Assembly (NCBI RefSeq): GCF_036345175.1
Contig: NZ_CP107780.1
Span: 10,044,001 to 10,108,000, forward strand
Origin: Streptomyces sp. NBC_00576
GTDB taxonomy: Bacteria; Actinomycetota; Actinomycetes; Streptomycetales; Streptomycetaceae
DNA: 64,000 bases
Reading direction: 5' to 3'
The notes beneath the pieces are model-generated. The model ran no database searches. It had not been told where the DNA came from and saw only the letters and a program-made list of their open reading frames with translations. Every line of letters begins with the position of its first letter. Position 1 is the first letter of the stretch. Shown here one piece after another: positions 1 through 7,190 of this stretch. The position numbers and the translations under genes are program-made.

Positions 1-25
1 ACTTCCAGCGGGCGTCCCGGGACAT
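1..25 (-). CDS. N-terminus of a probable DeoR-family repressor (cut by window edge)
   Basis: On the minus strand an ATG at 25 is preceded by a good ribosome binding site (GGAGAG, about five bases upstream) and reads MSRDARWK before the window ends. From memory, this opening is typical of streptomycete DeoR/AgaR-type sugar repressors. Such regulators are often divergent from SIS/aldolase operons like the one starting at 178. Only eight codons are visible, so the family call is inference from the N-terminus and the layout. It could be another HTH regulator. Confidence 0.5.
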
Positions 26-84
26 CCGGACTCTCCGTTCCTCGATCTTCCGCGACCCTAGCGCACCGAAAGTTCACAGAGCAT

Positions 85-125
85 GCTGCCTGAATGCTTG
101 ATTCTGCTTGAATAGTGGCTATATC
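85..125 (+). promoter_or_regulatory. Direct-repeat operator candidate and promoter for the SIS/aldolase operon
   Basis: TGCTTGA occurs twice at 95-101 and 105-111, exactly 10 bp apart, and a weaker copy (TGCTGCCTGA) lies just upstream at 85-94. A possible -35 TTGATT (98-103) and -10 TATATC (120-125) with a 16-bp spacer overlap the repeats, so a bound repressor would block transcription of the gene at 178. Helically phased direct repeats suit a DeoR-type protein such as the divergent gene at the left edge. The site assignment is inference. Confidence 0.4.
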
Positions 126-177
126 TTGCAGGAATGAGCATCAAGCTTCATGTTGGCTCTCTGGGGAGGCACAGGGC

Positions 178-1077
178 ATGACCCATGTCGAGGACGAGCT
201 GAACAGCCAGCCCAAGTGCTGGACCCGCGCCGCCGCGGAGGCGGCCGGGCATGCCGGTGCGCTGCCGGCGGCGGGGGAACGGGTCGCGATCGTGGGCTGC
301 GGCACCTCGTACTTCATGGCACAGGCCGTCGCGGCCCTGCGGGAAGGCGCGGGCCAGGGCGAGACGGACGCATTCGCCGCCTCCGAGTTCCCCTACGGCC
401 GCCCGTACGACCGGGTCGTCGCCCTCACCCGGTCCGGCACCACCACCGAGGTGCTCGAACTGCTCGGGCGACTGCGGGACGGCACGCCCGCCGGTGCGCG
501 GACACGGACGACCGCGATAACCGCCGACCCTCGAACTCCCGTGATGGAAGCCGCCGATGACCTGGTCGTACTCGACTACGCGGACGAACGGTCCGTCGTG
601 CAGACACGGTTCGCCACCACCGCCCTCACGCTTCTCCGCGCCCACCTGGGACTGCACGGGGAGGCCGTGGTCGACGACTGCCGTACGGCGCTGGCGACTC
701 CGCTGCCCGAAGGGCTTGTCGAGTGCACGCAGTTCACCTTCCTCGGCCGGGGCTGGACGGTGGGGCTCGCCAACGAGGCCGGGCTGAAGATGCGCGAGGC
801 GTCCCTGTCCTGGACCGAGGCGTACCCGGCGATGGAGTACCGGCACGGTCCCATCAGCGTCACCACCCACGGTACGGCGACCTGGATGTTCGGCGAGGCA
901 CCGGAGGGGCTGGCCGAACAGGTGCGGGACACCGGCGCCCTGTGGGTGGCCGGAGGCCTCGACCCGCTCGCCGAACTCGTGCGCGCGCAGCGCCTCGCGG
1001 TCGCGGTGGCGGCGGCGCGAGGCCTCGACCCGGACAGCCCGCGTCACCTCACCCGCTCGGTGATCCTCGCCTCCTGA
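178..1077 (+). CDS. SIS-domain sugar isomerase/deaminase
   Basis: A 299-residue protein with two sugar-isomerase (SIS) folds. The first begins around the VAIVGCGTSYFMAQA segment and contains the LTRSGTTTE phosphosugar-binding loop. The second contains FLGRGWTVGLANEAGLKMRE and the EYRHGP motif common to AgaS and the GlmS isomerase domain. Proteins of this kind isomerise or deaminate phosphorylated amino or keto sugars in the cytoplasm. The ATG at 178 is chosen because GGGGAG lies just upstream; an in-frame GTG at 115 has no such signal. A class II aldolase follows, which suggests tagatose/galactosamine-type or another ketose-phosphate pathway. The exact substrate cannot be read from the sequence. 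Confidence 0.85.
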   Translation: MTHVEDELNSQPKCWTRAAAEAAGHAGALPAAGERVAIVGCGTSYFMAQAVAALREGAGQGETDAFAASEFPYGRPYDRVVALTRSGTTTEVLELLGRLRDGTPAGARTRTTAITADPRTPVMEAADDLVVLDYADERSVVQTRFATTALTLLRAHLGLHGEAVVDDCRTALATPLPEGLVECTQFTFLGRGWTVGLANEAGLKMREASLSWTEAYPAMEYRHGPISVTTHGTATWMFGEAPEGLAEQVRDTGALWVAGGLDPLAELVRAQRLAVAVAAARGLDPDSPRHLTRSVILAS

Positions 1078-1129
1078 GGCCACGTCAATACACAGTCACC
1101 GCACCCTCGTTGACCGGAATGGAGTGGCC

Positions 1130-1978
1130 ATGCCGATCGTCACCACCGGCGAACTCATCACCCGGGCCGCCGCCGAGCGCTCGGCCGTCGCCGCGTTCAA
1201 CGTCATCACCCTGGAGCATGTCGAGGCCGTCATCGCCGGTGCTGAGAAGGTGAGTTCGCCGGTTGTCCTCCAAGTCAGCGAGAACGCCGTCAAGTTCCGC
1301 TACGGACGACTACTCCCGCTGGCTCGAGCCGCCGCCTCGGCCGCCGAACGCGCCGCCGTACCCGTCGCGTTGCACCTCGACCACGTACAGAGTGACGACC
1401 TGCTGCGGCAGGCGGCCGGCGCCGGATTCAGCTCCGTGATGTACGACGCGGCGCGGCTGCCGTACGCCGAGAACCTCGCCGCGACCCGGGCGGCCACCGA
1501 CTGGGCGCATGCCCAAGGGCTCTGGATCGAGGCCGAGTTGGGGCAGGTGGGCGGCAAAGGCGGACAGCCGCCGCTGGACGCGCACGAACCCGGAGCCCGT
1601 ACGGACCCCGCCGAGGCCCGTGCCTTTGTCGCCGACTCGGGGGTGGACGCCCTGGCCGTTGCCGTCGGCAGCTCGCACGCCATGACCACCCGTACGGCGG
1701 CCCTCGACCAGGACCTCCTGAAACGCCTGTCCGCCACCCTGGACGTCCCTCTCGTCCTGCACGGCTCGTCCGGTGTGCCGGACGAGCAACTCATGGCCGC
1801 CGTCGCGGGCGGCATCACCAAGGTCAACGTCGGTACGGCCCTCAACATCGCCATGACCGGCGCCATCAGGGAGTTCCTCGCCGCCCACCCAGAGGCGGTC
1901 GACTCGCGCAGGTATCTGAGCGTGGGCCGGGAGGCGATGGCGCGGGCGGTGACACAGATCATCGGCGTACTCCGCTGA
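1130..1978 (+). CDS. Class II fructose/tagatose-bisphosphate aldolase
   Basis: A 282-residue zinc-dependent ketose-bisphosphate aldolase of the Fba/GatY/KbaY family. Visible marks are AAFNVITLEHVEAV near the N-terminus, the LHLDHVQS metal/catalytic segment, EAELGQVGG, the VGSSHA histidine, and LHGSSGVPDEQL followed by the phosphate-binding KVNVGTAL. The enzyme cleaves a ketose 1,6-bisphosphate into DHAP and glyceraldehyde 3-phosphate. ATG 1130 is preferred over GTG 1124 because GGAG sits five bases before it. It lies 52 bp after the SIS gene and is almost certainly co-transcribed with it. Tagatose or another bisphosphate is more likely than glycolytic FBP given that neighbour, but this is inference. 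Confidence 0.88.
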   Translation: MPIVTTGELITRAAAERSAVAAFNVITLEHVEAVIAGAEKVSSPVVLQVSENAVKFRYGRLLPLARAAASAAERAAVPVALHLDHVQSDDLLRQAAGAGFSSVMYDAARLPYAENLAATRAATDWAHAQGLWIEAELGQVGGKGGQPPLDAHEPGARTDPAEARAFVADSGVDALAVAVGSSHAMTTRTAALDQDLLKRLSATLDVPLVLHGSSGVPDEQLMAAVAGGITKVNVGTALNIAMTGAIREFLAAHPEAVDSRRYLSVGREAMARAVTQIIGVLR

Positions 1979-1983
1979 CGGAG

Positions 1984-2009
1984 ACCAGTCACTGGTAGTT
2001 TTTCACCAT
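1984..2009 (+). promoter_or_regulatory. Palindrome and shared motif before the AraC gene
   Basis: ACCAGT-C-ACTGGT (1984-1996) is a perfect inverted repeat ending 11 bases before the AraC start codon. It leads into TTTTCACCAT (2000-2009), which covers that start codon. The same ACTGGT-N3-TTTTCACCAT arrangement recurs at 30098-30116 upstream of the fucosidase gene. The position suggests autoregulation by the AraC protein. Confidence 0.45.
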
Positions 2010-2796
2010 GCGTGAAACGGAGCTGTATCTCGGTGAGCCGCCCCACGTGGCGAACGCCGGCGTCGGCGTGCACGGCGTCGCGAGCCGCACCGACGTCTTC
2101 CGGCTGCCGGAGCTGTGGCAGTTGCACCTCTACCAGTACGAGGCCGAGCTCATCGTCGACGGCACACCGCATGTCGTCCGCCCCGGCCGCGTCAGCCTCG
2201 TACCGCCCGGCACCACCGTCCGCTTCCGCTACCAGGGCCACTCCGAGCACCTCTACGCACACCTGCGCATCCCGGCCGTCGGCCCGTCCCGCACGGTGCC
2301 CGTAGTCCAGGACGCCGGCCTCGAACTCCCCACCCTCACCGGCCTGTTGCTCGCGGCGATCGCTGCCGTGCCGCGCGCACCCGAGCGCACGAGGGCCGAG
2401 ATCTGGACGGCGCTGTGGCGCGTCGCCGACCTCACCCCGGCCGCCGAACGCCCCGGCCCCGGCCCGCACCCGGCGGTCAGTGCCGCCATCGCGTACATCG
2501 AGGGCCGGCTGGCCGCCCCGCTCACCGTGCCGGCCGTCGCCCAGGCGGCAGGCGTCTCACACAACCACCTGACCAGGCTGTTCAAGGCCGCGACCGGCGA
2601 CACGGTGGTCGGCTATGTCCGCCGCCGCAGACTGGACCGCGCAAACCACCTGCTGCGTGCCTCGACCCTCTCCATCCCCGCCGTGGCCGCCTCCGTCGGC
2701 ATCCCCGACCTGCAGGCCTTCAACAAGGCATGCCGACGCGAACTCGGCGCGTCACCACGCGCCCTACGGGGAGAGACGTCCGCGACCGTTCTGTAA
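2008..2796 (+). CDS. AraC-family regulator with N-terminal cupin
   Basis: A 262-residue protein. Residues about 10-110 form a cupin-like sensor (VDGTPHVVRPGRVSLVPPG is a typical ligand-binding strand set). Residues about 160-258 carry the double helix-turn-helix, with LTVPAVAQAAGVSHNHLTRL and the AraC signature around VGYVRRRRLDRANHLL. It probably responds to a sugar or sugar derivative and controls carbohydrate genes. It lies 29 bp after the aldolase gene, so it may be partly co-transcribed with it, though it also has its own candidate operator. ATG 2008 lies inside the TTTTCACCAT motif and lacks a clear Shine-Dalgarno, so a leaderless message is possible. Confidence 0.85.
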   Translation: MRETELYLGEPPHVANAGVGVHGVASRTDVFRLPELWQLHLYQYEAELIVDGTPHVVRPGRVSLVPPGTTVRFRYQGHSEHLYAHLRIPAVGPSRTVPVVQDAGLELPTLTGLLLAAIAAVPRAPERTRAEIWTALWRVADLTPAAERPGPGPHPAVSAAIAYIEGRLAAPLTVPAVAQAAGVSHNHLTRLFKAATGDTVVGYVRRRRLDRANHLLRASTLSIPAVAASVGIPDLQAFNKACRRELGASPRALRGETSATVL

Positions 2797-2822
2797 AGTG
2801 GTCAAAATTCACCGCACCACTT
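2796..2822. terminator. Weak convergent hairpin
   Basis: AAGTGGT at 2796-2802 pairs with ACCACTT at 2816-2822 across a 13-base loop, between the ends of the AraC gene and the convergent methyltransferase gene. It has no U tract. It could act as a bidirectional terminator, but the stem is short. Confidence 0.3.
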
Positions 2823-2829
2823 CACCACG

Positions 2830-3978
2830 TCACTGCTTCACAGCCTTCAGGACCACGAACTTCGCATCGCTCGCGACGAGTCGGCTGTTGCCGAACAGCT
2901 TCCGCAGCTTGATGTGATAGCCGAGATGCCGGTTGCCGATCACCCACAGCTCACCGCCGGGCCGCAGCGCCCGCCGCGCGCCGGTGAACATTCGCCAGGC
3001 CGTGGCATCCGTCGTCGCCTGGTGGGTGTGGAAGGGCGGATTGTTGAGCACGACGTCGACACTCCCCTCCGCGATCCCGGCCAGCCCGTCCCCGACCCGG
3101 AACTCGGCACGCCCGTCCAGCAGCCCGTTGGTCCGGTACGTCGCCTCTGCCGAGGCCACCGCCTGGAACGACTCGTCGACGAACAGCAGCTCGGCCTCCG
3201 GCGCGGCCAGCGCCACCGCCGTACCGACCACGCCGTTCCCGCAGCCCAGATCCACCACACGGGGGGCGCCCGACGGCTCCGGCAGATGCTGGAGGAAGAA
3301 CCGGGTGCCGATGTCGAGGCGCTCGGCGCAGAAGACGCCGGCGTGGTTGACGACGGTGCGCCCGGAAGCCGGGCCGATCCCGTCGGGAAGCGCGTAGCGG
3401 TACGGCCAGGGACTGGCACGCCGCTCCATCGACGGATTGACGGTGGAGTGGATGAGCCGGGCTTTCCTCTCCGCGAGGGAGGTCCGGGTCGGGCCGATGA
3501 TTCGCTCGAACAGCTTCAGTGTCGAGGTGTGGATCTCCTTCACCATGCCGGTGCCCACGACGACCGTGCCCTCGTGCAGCGCGGGCGCCACCCGCAGCAG
3601 CTGGTCCTCAAGGAGCGCCAGACTCTTCGGCATCCGCAGGAGCAGCACGTCGATGGGTTCGGGCGGAGTGTCCCGGGTGGTGAGCAGTCGTACGGAATCC
3701 TCGTCCGCGCCGGCCCGCCGCAGGTTCGCCCGGGTCGCCTCCTGGGTCAGGAACGAGTCGGTGATCTGCGTCGGCCGGTGCGCGGCCAGCGCCGTGGTGA
3801 GCGCGCCCCAGCGGTCACCGACGACCACGACCGTGCCCGACAGATCGGTCCCGGACTCCGCGAGATGCCCGAGGAGGTACTCGTCGGAGGCGTCCCACGC
3901 ACGCAACCGCTCACGCGGGTCGGCGGGGAAGCGGGTCAGTGTCAGCTCGGACCAGGGAGTCGCCATACGGTCGTTCAT
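2830..3978 (-). CDS. RlmG/RsmC-like class I rRNA methyltransferase
   Basis: A 382-residue SAM-dependent methyltransferase with the two-domain layout of RlmG/RsmC. A degenerate N-terminal domain (residues about 1-190) is followed by a catalytic Rossmann domain with motif I VVDLGCGNGVVGTAVAL and the NNPPFH motif of N2-guanine methyltransferases. It likely methylates a guanine of 23S or 16S rRNA in the cytoplasm. The start may be ATG 3978 or the ATG four codons later (3966). Neither has an outstanding ribosome site. It converges on the AraC gene. Confidence 0.82.
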   Translation of the reverse strand: MNDRMATPWSELTLTRFPADPRERLRAWDASDEYLLGHLAESGTDLSGTVVVVGDRWGALTTALAAHRPTQITDSFLTQEATRANLRRAGADEDSVRLLTTRDTPPEPIDVLLLRMPKSLALLEDQLLRVAPALHEGTVVVGTGMVKEIHTSTLKLFERIIGPTRTSLAERKARLIHSTVNPSMERRASPWPYRYALPDGIGPASGRTVVNHAGVFCAERLDIGTRFFLQHLPEPSGAPRVVDLGCGNGVVGTAVALAAPEAELLFVDESFQAVASAEATYRTNGLLDGRAEFRVGDGLAGIAEGSVDVVLNNPPFHTHQATTDATAWRMFTGARRALRPGGELWVIGNRHLGYHIKLRKLFGNSRLVASDAKFVVLKAVKQ

Positions 3979-4042
3979 CGTGGCCCCACCCTATCGAGCC
4001 GCAGCTCACGCCCCGTCGGCCCCGTCGGGCAGGATGGGATCC

Positions 4043-4684
4043 ATGGACGCCGAGCTGTTCCCCAGAGCCCGTACGGAGATCGCGCCGGGCGCGGTGCATG
4101 TACCGGACTGGCTGGACGCGGGGCGTCAGCGCGAGCTGCTGGACGCCTGCCGCGACTGGGCGCGCCCACCCGCCGGCCTGCGCACGGTCCGGACCCCCGG
4201 CGGCGGCACGATGACCGCCCGGCAGGTCTGCCTCGGCTGGCACTGGTACCCGTACGCCTACGCCCGCACAGTGGCCGACGGCGACGGCGCGCCCGTGAAA
4301 CCGTTCCCCGAGTGGCTGGGCGAGCTGGGGAGAGAGGCGGCCACGGCAGCGGCGTACGACGGTGACGTCGACTACGACATCGCGCTGATCAACTTCTACG
4401 ACGCCGACGCCCGCATGGGCATGCATCGCGACAGCGACGAGAAGTCGGACGCGCCCGTGGTGTCCCTGAGCCTCGGCGACACCTGCCTCTTCCGCTTCGG
4501 GAACACCGCGACGCGGACCCGGCCGTACACGGACGTCGAGCTGCGCAGCGGGGACCTGTTCGTGTTCGGCGGTGACTCCCGGCTCGCGTACCACGGAGTG
4601 CCACGGGTGTACGAGGGCACGGCGCCGCCGGAGCTGGGGCTGACCGGCCGGCTGAACGTCACCCTTCGGGTCAGCGGTTTCTAG
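4043..4684 (+). CDS. alkB: AlkB-type 2-oxoglutarate/Fe(II) dioxygenase
   Basis: A 213-residue DNA/RNA dealkylase. The iron ligands are visible: His128 and Asp130 in MHRDSDE, and His184 in YHGVPRV. Arg203 and Arg209 in RLNVTLR are the expected 2-oxoglutarate and substrate contacts. LINFYD upstream of the HxD is also characteristic. The enzyme would oxidatively remove methyl groups from 1-methyladenine and 3-methylcytosine. The start is the ATG at 4043, about 60 bp from the divergent methyltransferase start. An open frame reaching further upstream runs antisense to that gene and is not coding. Length is normal for the family. Confidence 0.92.
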   Translation: MDAELFPRARTEIAPGAVHVPDWLDAGRQRELLDACRDWARPPAGLRTVRTPGGGTMTARQVCLGWHWYPYAYARTVADGDGAPVKPFPEWLGELGREAATAAAYDGDVDYDIALINFYDADARMGMHRDSDEKSDAPVVSLSLGDTCLFRFGNTATRTRPYTDVELRSGDLFVFGGDSRLAYHGVPRVYEGTAPPELGLTGRLNVTLRVSGF

Positions 4685-4731
4685 ACCGATGGCGCGCTCC
4701 CGGCCGTACGGATCATGGGAGACTCGCCCTC

Positions 4732-5955
4732 ATGAGCGGCAAGGCTGAGGGGACGACCTCAAGGACGCGGTTGGACCGGGGGCGCGGGGCGCTCGGGCCC
4801 GCCCTGGAGCTCGTGCACACCGGCCGGGCACCCACCCGGGCCGTGCTCACCGCCGAGCTGGGGGTCACCCGGGCGACGGCCGGCGCGGTGGCCGCCGAGC
4901 TGGAGGCGCTCGGGCTGATCAGTGTCGACGCCCGGCCCGGCGCGGCGGCCGGCTCGCAGGGGCGCCCCTCGCACCGGCTCGACGTCGCCGAGGACGGCCC
5001 GGTCGTACTGGCAGCGCAGGTGCACGCCGACGGATTCCGGGCCGCGCTGGTCGGGCTCGGCGGGCGGATCGTCGCCACCGCGCCCGGCTGCGAGACCGTT
5101 GACGCCGACCCGGCGAAGGTGCTCGGCTCGGTCGTCGACGCGGGCACCGAGCTGCTGCGCGACACCGGACGGCGATGCGTGGGGGCCGGTCTCGCCGTGC
5201 CGTCCGCAGTCGCCGAACCCGAGGGCCTGGCCCTGAACCCGCTGCACCTGGCCTGGCCTGCGGGCTCGCCGGTACGGGAGATATTCGCCGAGCGGGTAAG
5301 GGCGGCGGGCATCGCCGGACCGGCCTTCGCCGGCAACGACGTCAACCTCGCCGCGCTCGCCGAACACCGGCACGGCGCCGGACGCGGCGCCCGCGACCTG
5401 CTGTGCGTGGCCACCGGGCACCGGGGGGTCGGCGGGGCGCTGGTCCTCGACGGGCGCCTGCACACCGGTAGTTCGGGCCTCGCGCTCGAAGTCGGCCACC
5501 TCACCGTGAACCCCGAGGGGCGCCCCTGCCACTGCGGCAGCCGGGGCTGCCTGGATGTCGAGGCCGACCCGCTCGCCTTCCTCACTGCGGCGGGCCGCGA
5601 CCCCGGCCCCGAGGTGTCCCTGCTCCAGCAGGCCAACGACCTGATCCGCGACCAGTACCAGGACCCGGCGATCCGCACGGCCGCCGAGACCCTGATCGAC
5701 CGGCTGGGCCTGGGCCTGGCAGGCCTCGTCAACATCCTCAACCCGGACCGCATCGTCCTCGGCGGCCTGCACCGCACCCTCCTCGACGCCGACCCGGACC
5801 GCCTGCGCGCGGTGGTCGCCGACCGCAGTCTGTGGGGCCGCAGCGGTGGCGTCCCCATCCTGGCCTGCACGCTGGACCACAACAGCCTCGTCGGAGCAGC
5901 CGAGTTGGCGTGGCAACCGGTGCTCGACGATCCCCTCGGAGCGCTGGCGCAGTAG
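4732..5955 (+). CDS. ROK-family transcriptional regulator
   Basis: A 407-residue protein with an N-terminal winged helix (residues about 20-75, AVLTAELGVTRATAGAVAAEL) fused to a ROK sugar-kinase-like domain. The zinc motif CHCGSRGC begins at residue 266 and is preceded by the conserved LEVGHLTV histidine. The kinase DxGGT phosphate loop is not conserved, which supports a regulator (NagC/XylR type) rather than an active glucokinase. It is single, with no clear sugar operon adjacent, so its regulon is unknown. ATG 4732 follows AlkB by 47 bp. Confidence 0.88.
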   Translation: MSGKAEGTTSRTRLDRGRGALGPALELVHTGRAPTRAVLTAELGVTRATAGAVAAELEALGLISVDARPGAAAGSQGRPSHRLDVAEDGPVVLAAQVHADGFRAALVGLGGRIVATAPGCETVDADPAKVLGSVVDAGTELLRDTGRRCVGAGLAVPSAVAEPEGLALNPLHLAWPAGSPVREIFAERVRAAGIAGPAFAGNDVNLAALAEHRHGAGRGARDLLCVATGHRGVGGALVLDGRLHTGSSGLALEVGHLTVNPEGRPCHCGSRGCLDVEADPLAFLTAAGRDPGPEVSLLQQANDLIRDQYQDPAIRTAAETLIDRLGLGLAGLVNILNPDRIVLGGLHRTLLDADPDRLRAVVADRSLWGRSGGVPILACTLDHNSLVGAAELAWQPVLDDPLGALAQ

Positions 5956-6123
5956 TCGTCGGGGCCCGCCGTCTCCCGTGACACCCTCCGGGAAGCAGCC
6001 GGAAGGGGCCCGCGTACTCCCGGGGAGGTACGCGCACTGCCGCTGGCCGTACGACGACCCGGACCCCCTCCCGGCGCGAACGTGGAGTCATCACGGACAA
6101 CCCGACCTGGGAGATGACTCGAC

Positions 6124-6441
6124 ATGCAGACCCTCGCGAACTGGAACGGCGGCCCCGGGCCGTGGATCCTCTTCTTCCCGCTGATCTGGGCGGCCGTCGT
6201 GATCGGCGTCGTCACCGTCCTGCGCCGCACGGTCTGGCGCGGGCGCCGCGGCCCATGGCGCGCCATGGACGGCCGCCACGACGCCCAGGACCGCCTCTCC
6301 GGCGACGCGCCGCTCGCCGTACTGGGCCGGCGCTTCGCCTCCGGCGAGATCGACGAGGACGAGTACTGGCGGCGGCTCTCCGTCCTGGACGAACAGTTCG
6401 GCGCCACGGGCGGCCGAGCCGGCAAGGGCGGTGCGGTATGA
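6124..6441 (+). CDS. Small membrane protein with SHOCT domain
   Basis: A 105-residue protein with one transmembrane helix (residues about 13-33, WILFFPLIWAAVVIGVV). A basic stretch follows, then a C-terminal SHOCT module recognisable by RFASGEIDEDEYWRRLSVL. SHOCT modules are short oligomerisation or regulatory segments. Its stop overlaps the ATG of the ABC ATPase gene, so it is the first cistron of an exporter operon and may modulate that transporter. Function is inferred from this linkage only. Confidence 0.75.
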   Translation: MQTLANWNGGPGPWILFFPLIWAAVVIGVVTVLRRTVWRGRRGPWRAMDGRHDAQDRLSGDAPLAVLGRRFASGEIDEDEYWRRLSVLDEQFGATGGRAGKGGAV

Positions 6442-7190
6442 CCACCACCGCCACCACGACCCGTACGGCGGCCCATGTCGTCGACGCGGTGAAGGTGTAC
6501 GGCGGTGGCGACACCGCCGTACGGGCCCTCGACGCGGTGAGCGTCGGGTTTCCGGCCGGACGCTTCACCGCGATCATGGGGCCCTCGGGCTCCGGCAAGT
6601 CCACCCTGATGCACTGCGCGGCAGGCCTGGACACTCTCACCTCCGGCGCCGCGTTCATCGGCGACACCCAACTGGGCGCGCTCGATGACCGGCGCCTCAC
6701 CCTCCTGCGCCGCGACCGGATCGGCTTCGTCTTCCAGGCGTTCAACCTGGTACCGACGCTGACCGTCGCCGAGAACATCACGCTGCCGATCGACCTGGCG
6801 GGCGGACAAGGCGACCCGGAGTGGATCGACGCGCTCATCGACGTGGTCGGCCTGCGCGACCGGCTCCACCACCGCCCCTCCGAACTCTCCGGCGGCCAGC
6901 AGCAACGTGTCGCCGTGGCCCGGGCGTTCGCCGGCCGGCCCGACGTCGTCTTCGCCGACGAACCGACCGGCAATCTCGACTCGCGCTCCGGCGAGGAGGT
7001 CCTCGGCCTGCTCGGCCGCGCGGTGCGGGAGATGGACCGCACGGTCGTCATGGTCACCCACGACCCGGTCGCCGCCGCCCACGCCGACCAGGTCCTCTTC
7101 CTGGCCGACGGCCGCCTGGTCGACCGGATGGAGTCCCCGACCGCCGACAGGGTCCTGGACCGGTTGAAAGCCTTCGAGGTGCCGTCATGA
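6438..7190 (+). CDS. ABC transporter ATP-binding protein (LolD/MacB type)
   Basis: A 250-residue ATPase. It has Walker A GPSGSGKST, the Q-loop VFQAFNLVPTLT typical of the MacB/LolD group, signature LSGGQQQR, Walker B VVFADEPTG and switch histidine VMVTHD. The start overlaps the preceding stop as ATGA, and its own stop overlaps the permease start as ATGA. It would power the FtsX-like permease that follows, in either substrate or peptide export or envelope-stress functions. The substrate is not predictable. Confidence 0.92.
   Translation: MTTTATTTRTAAHVVDAVKVYGGGDTAVRALDAVSVGFPAGRFTAIMGPSGSGKSTLMHCAAGLDTLTSGAAFIGDTQLGALDDRRLTLLRRDRIGFVFQAFNLVPTLTVAENITLPIDLAGGQGDPEWIDALIDVVGLRDRLHHRPSELSGGQQQRVAVARAFAGRPDVVFADEPTGNLDSRSGEEVLGLLGRAVREMDRTVVMVTHDPVAAAHADQVLFLADGRLVDRMESPTADRVLDRLKAFEVPS

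Noticed and set aside
4732..5955. Active ROK glucokinase
   Set aside because: An N-terminal HTH is present and the phosphate-binding DxGGT motif is lost, so it is a regulator.
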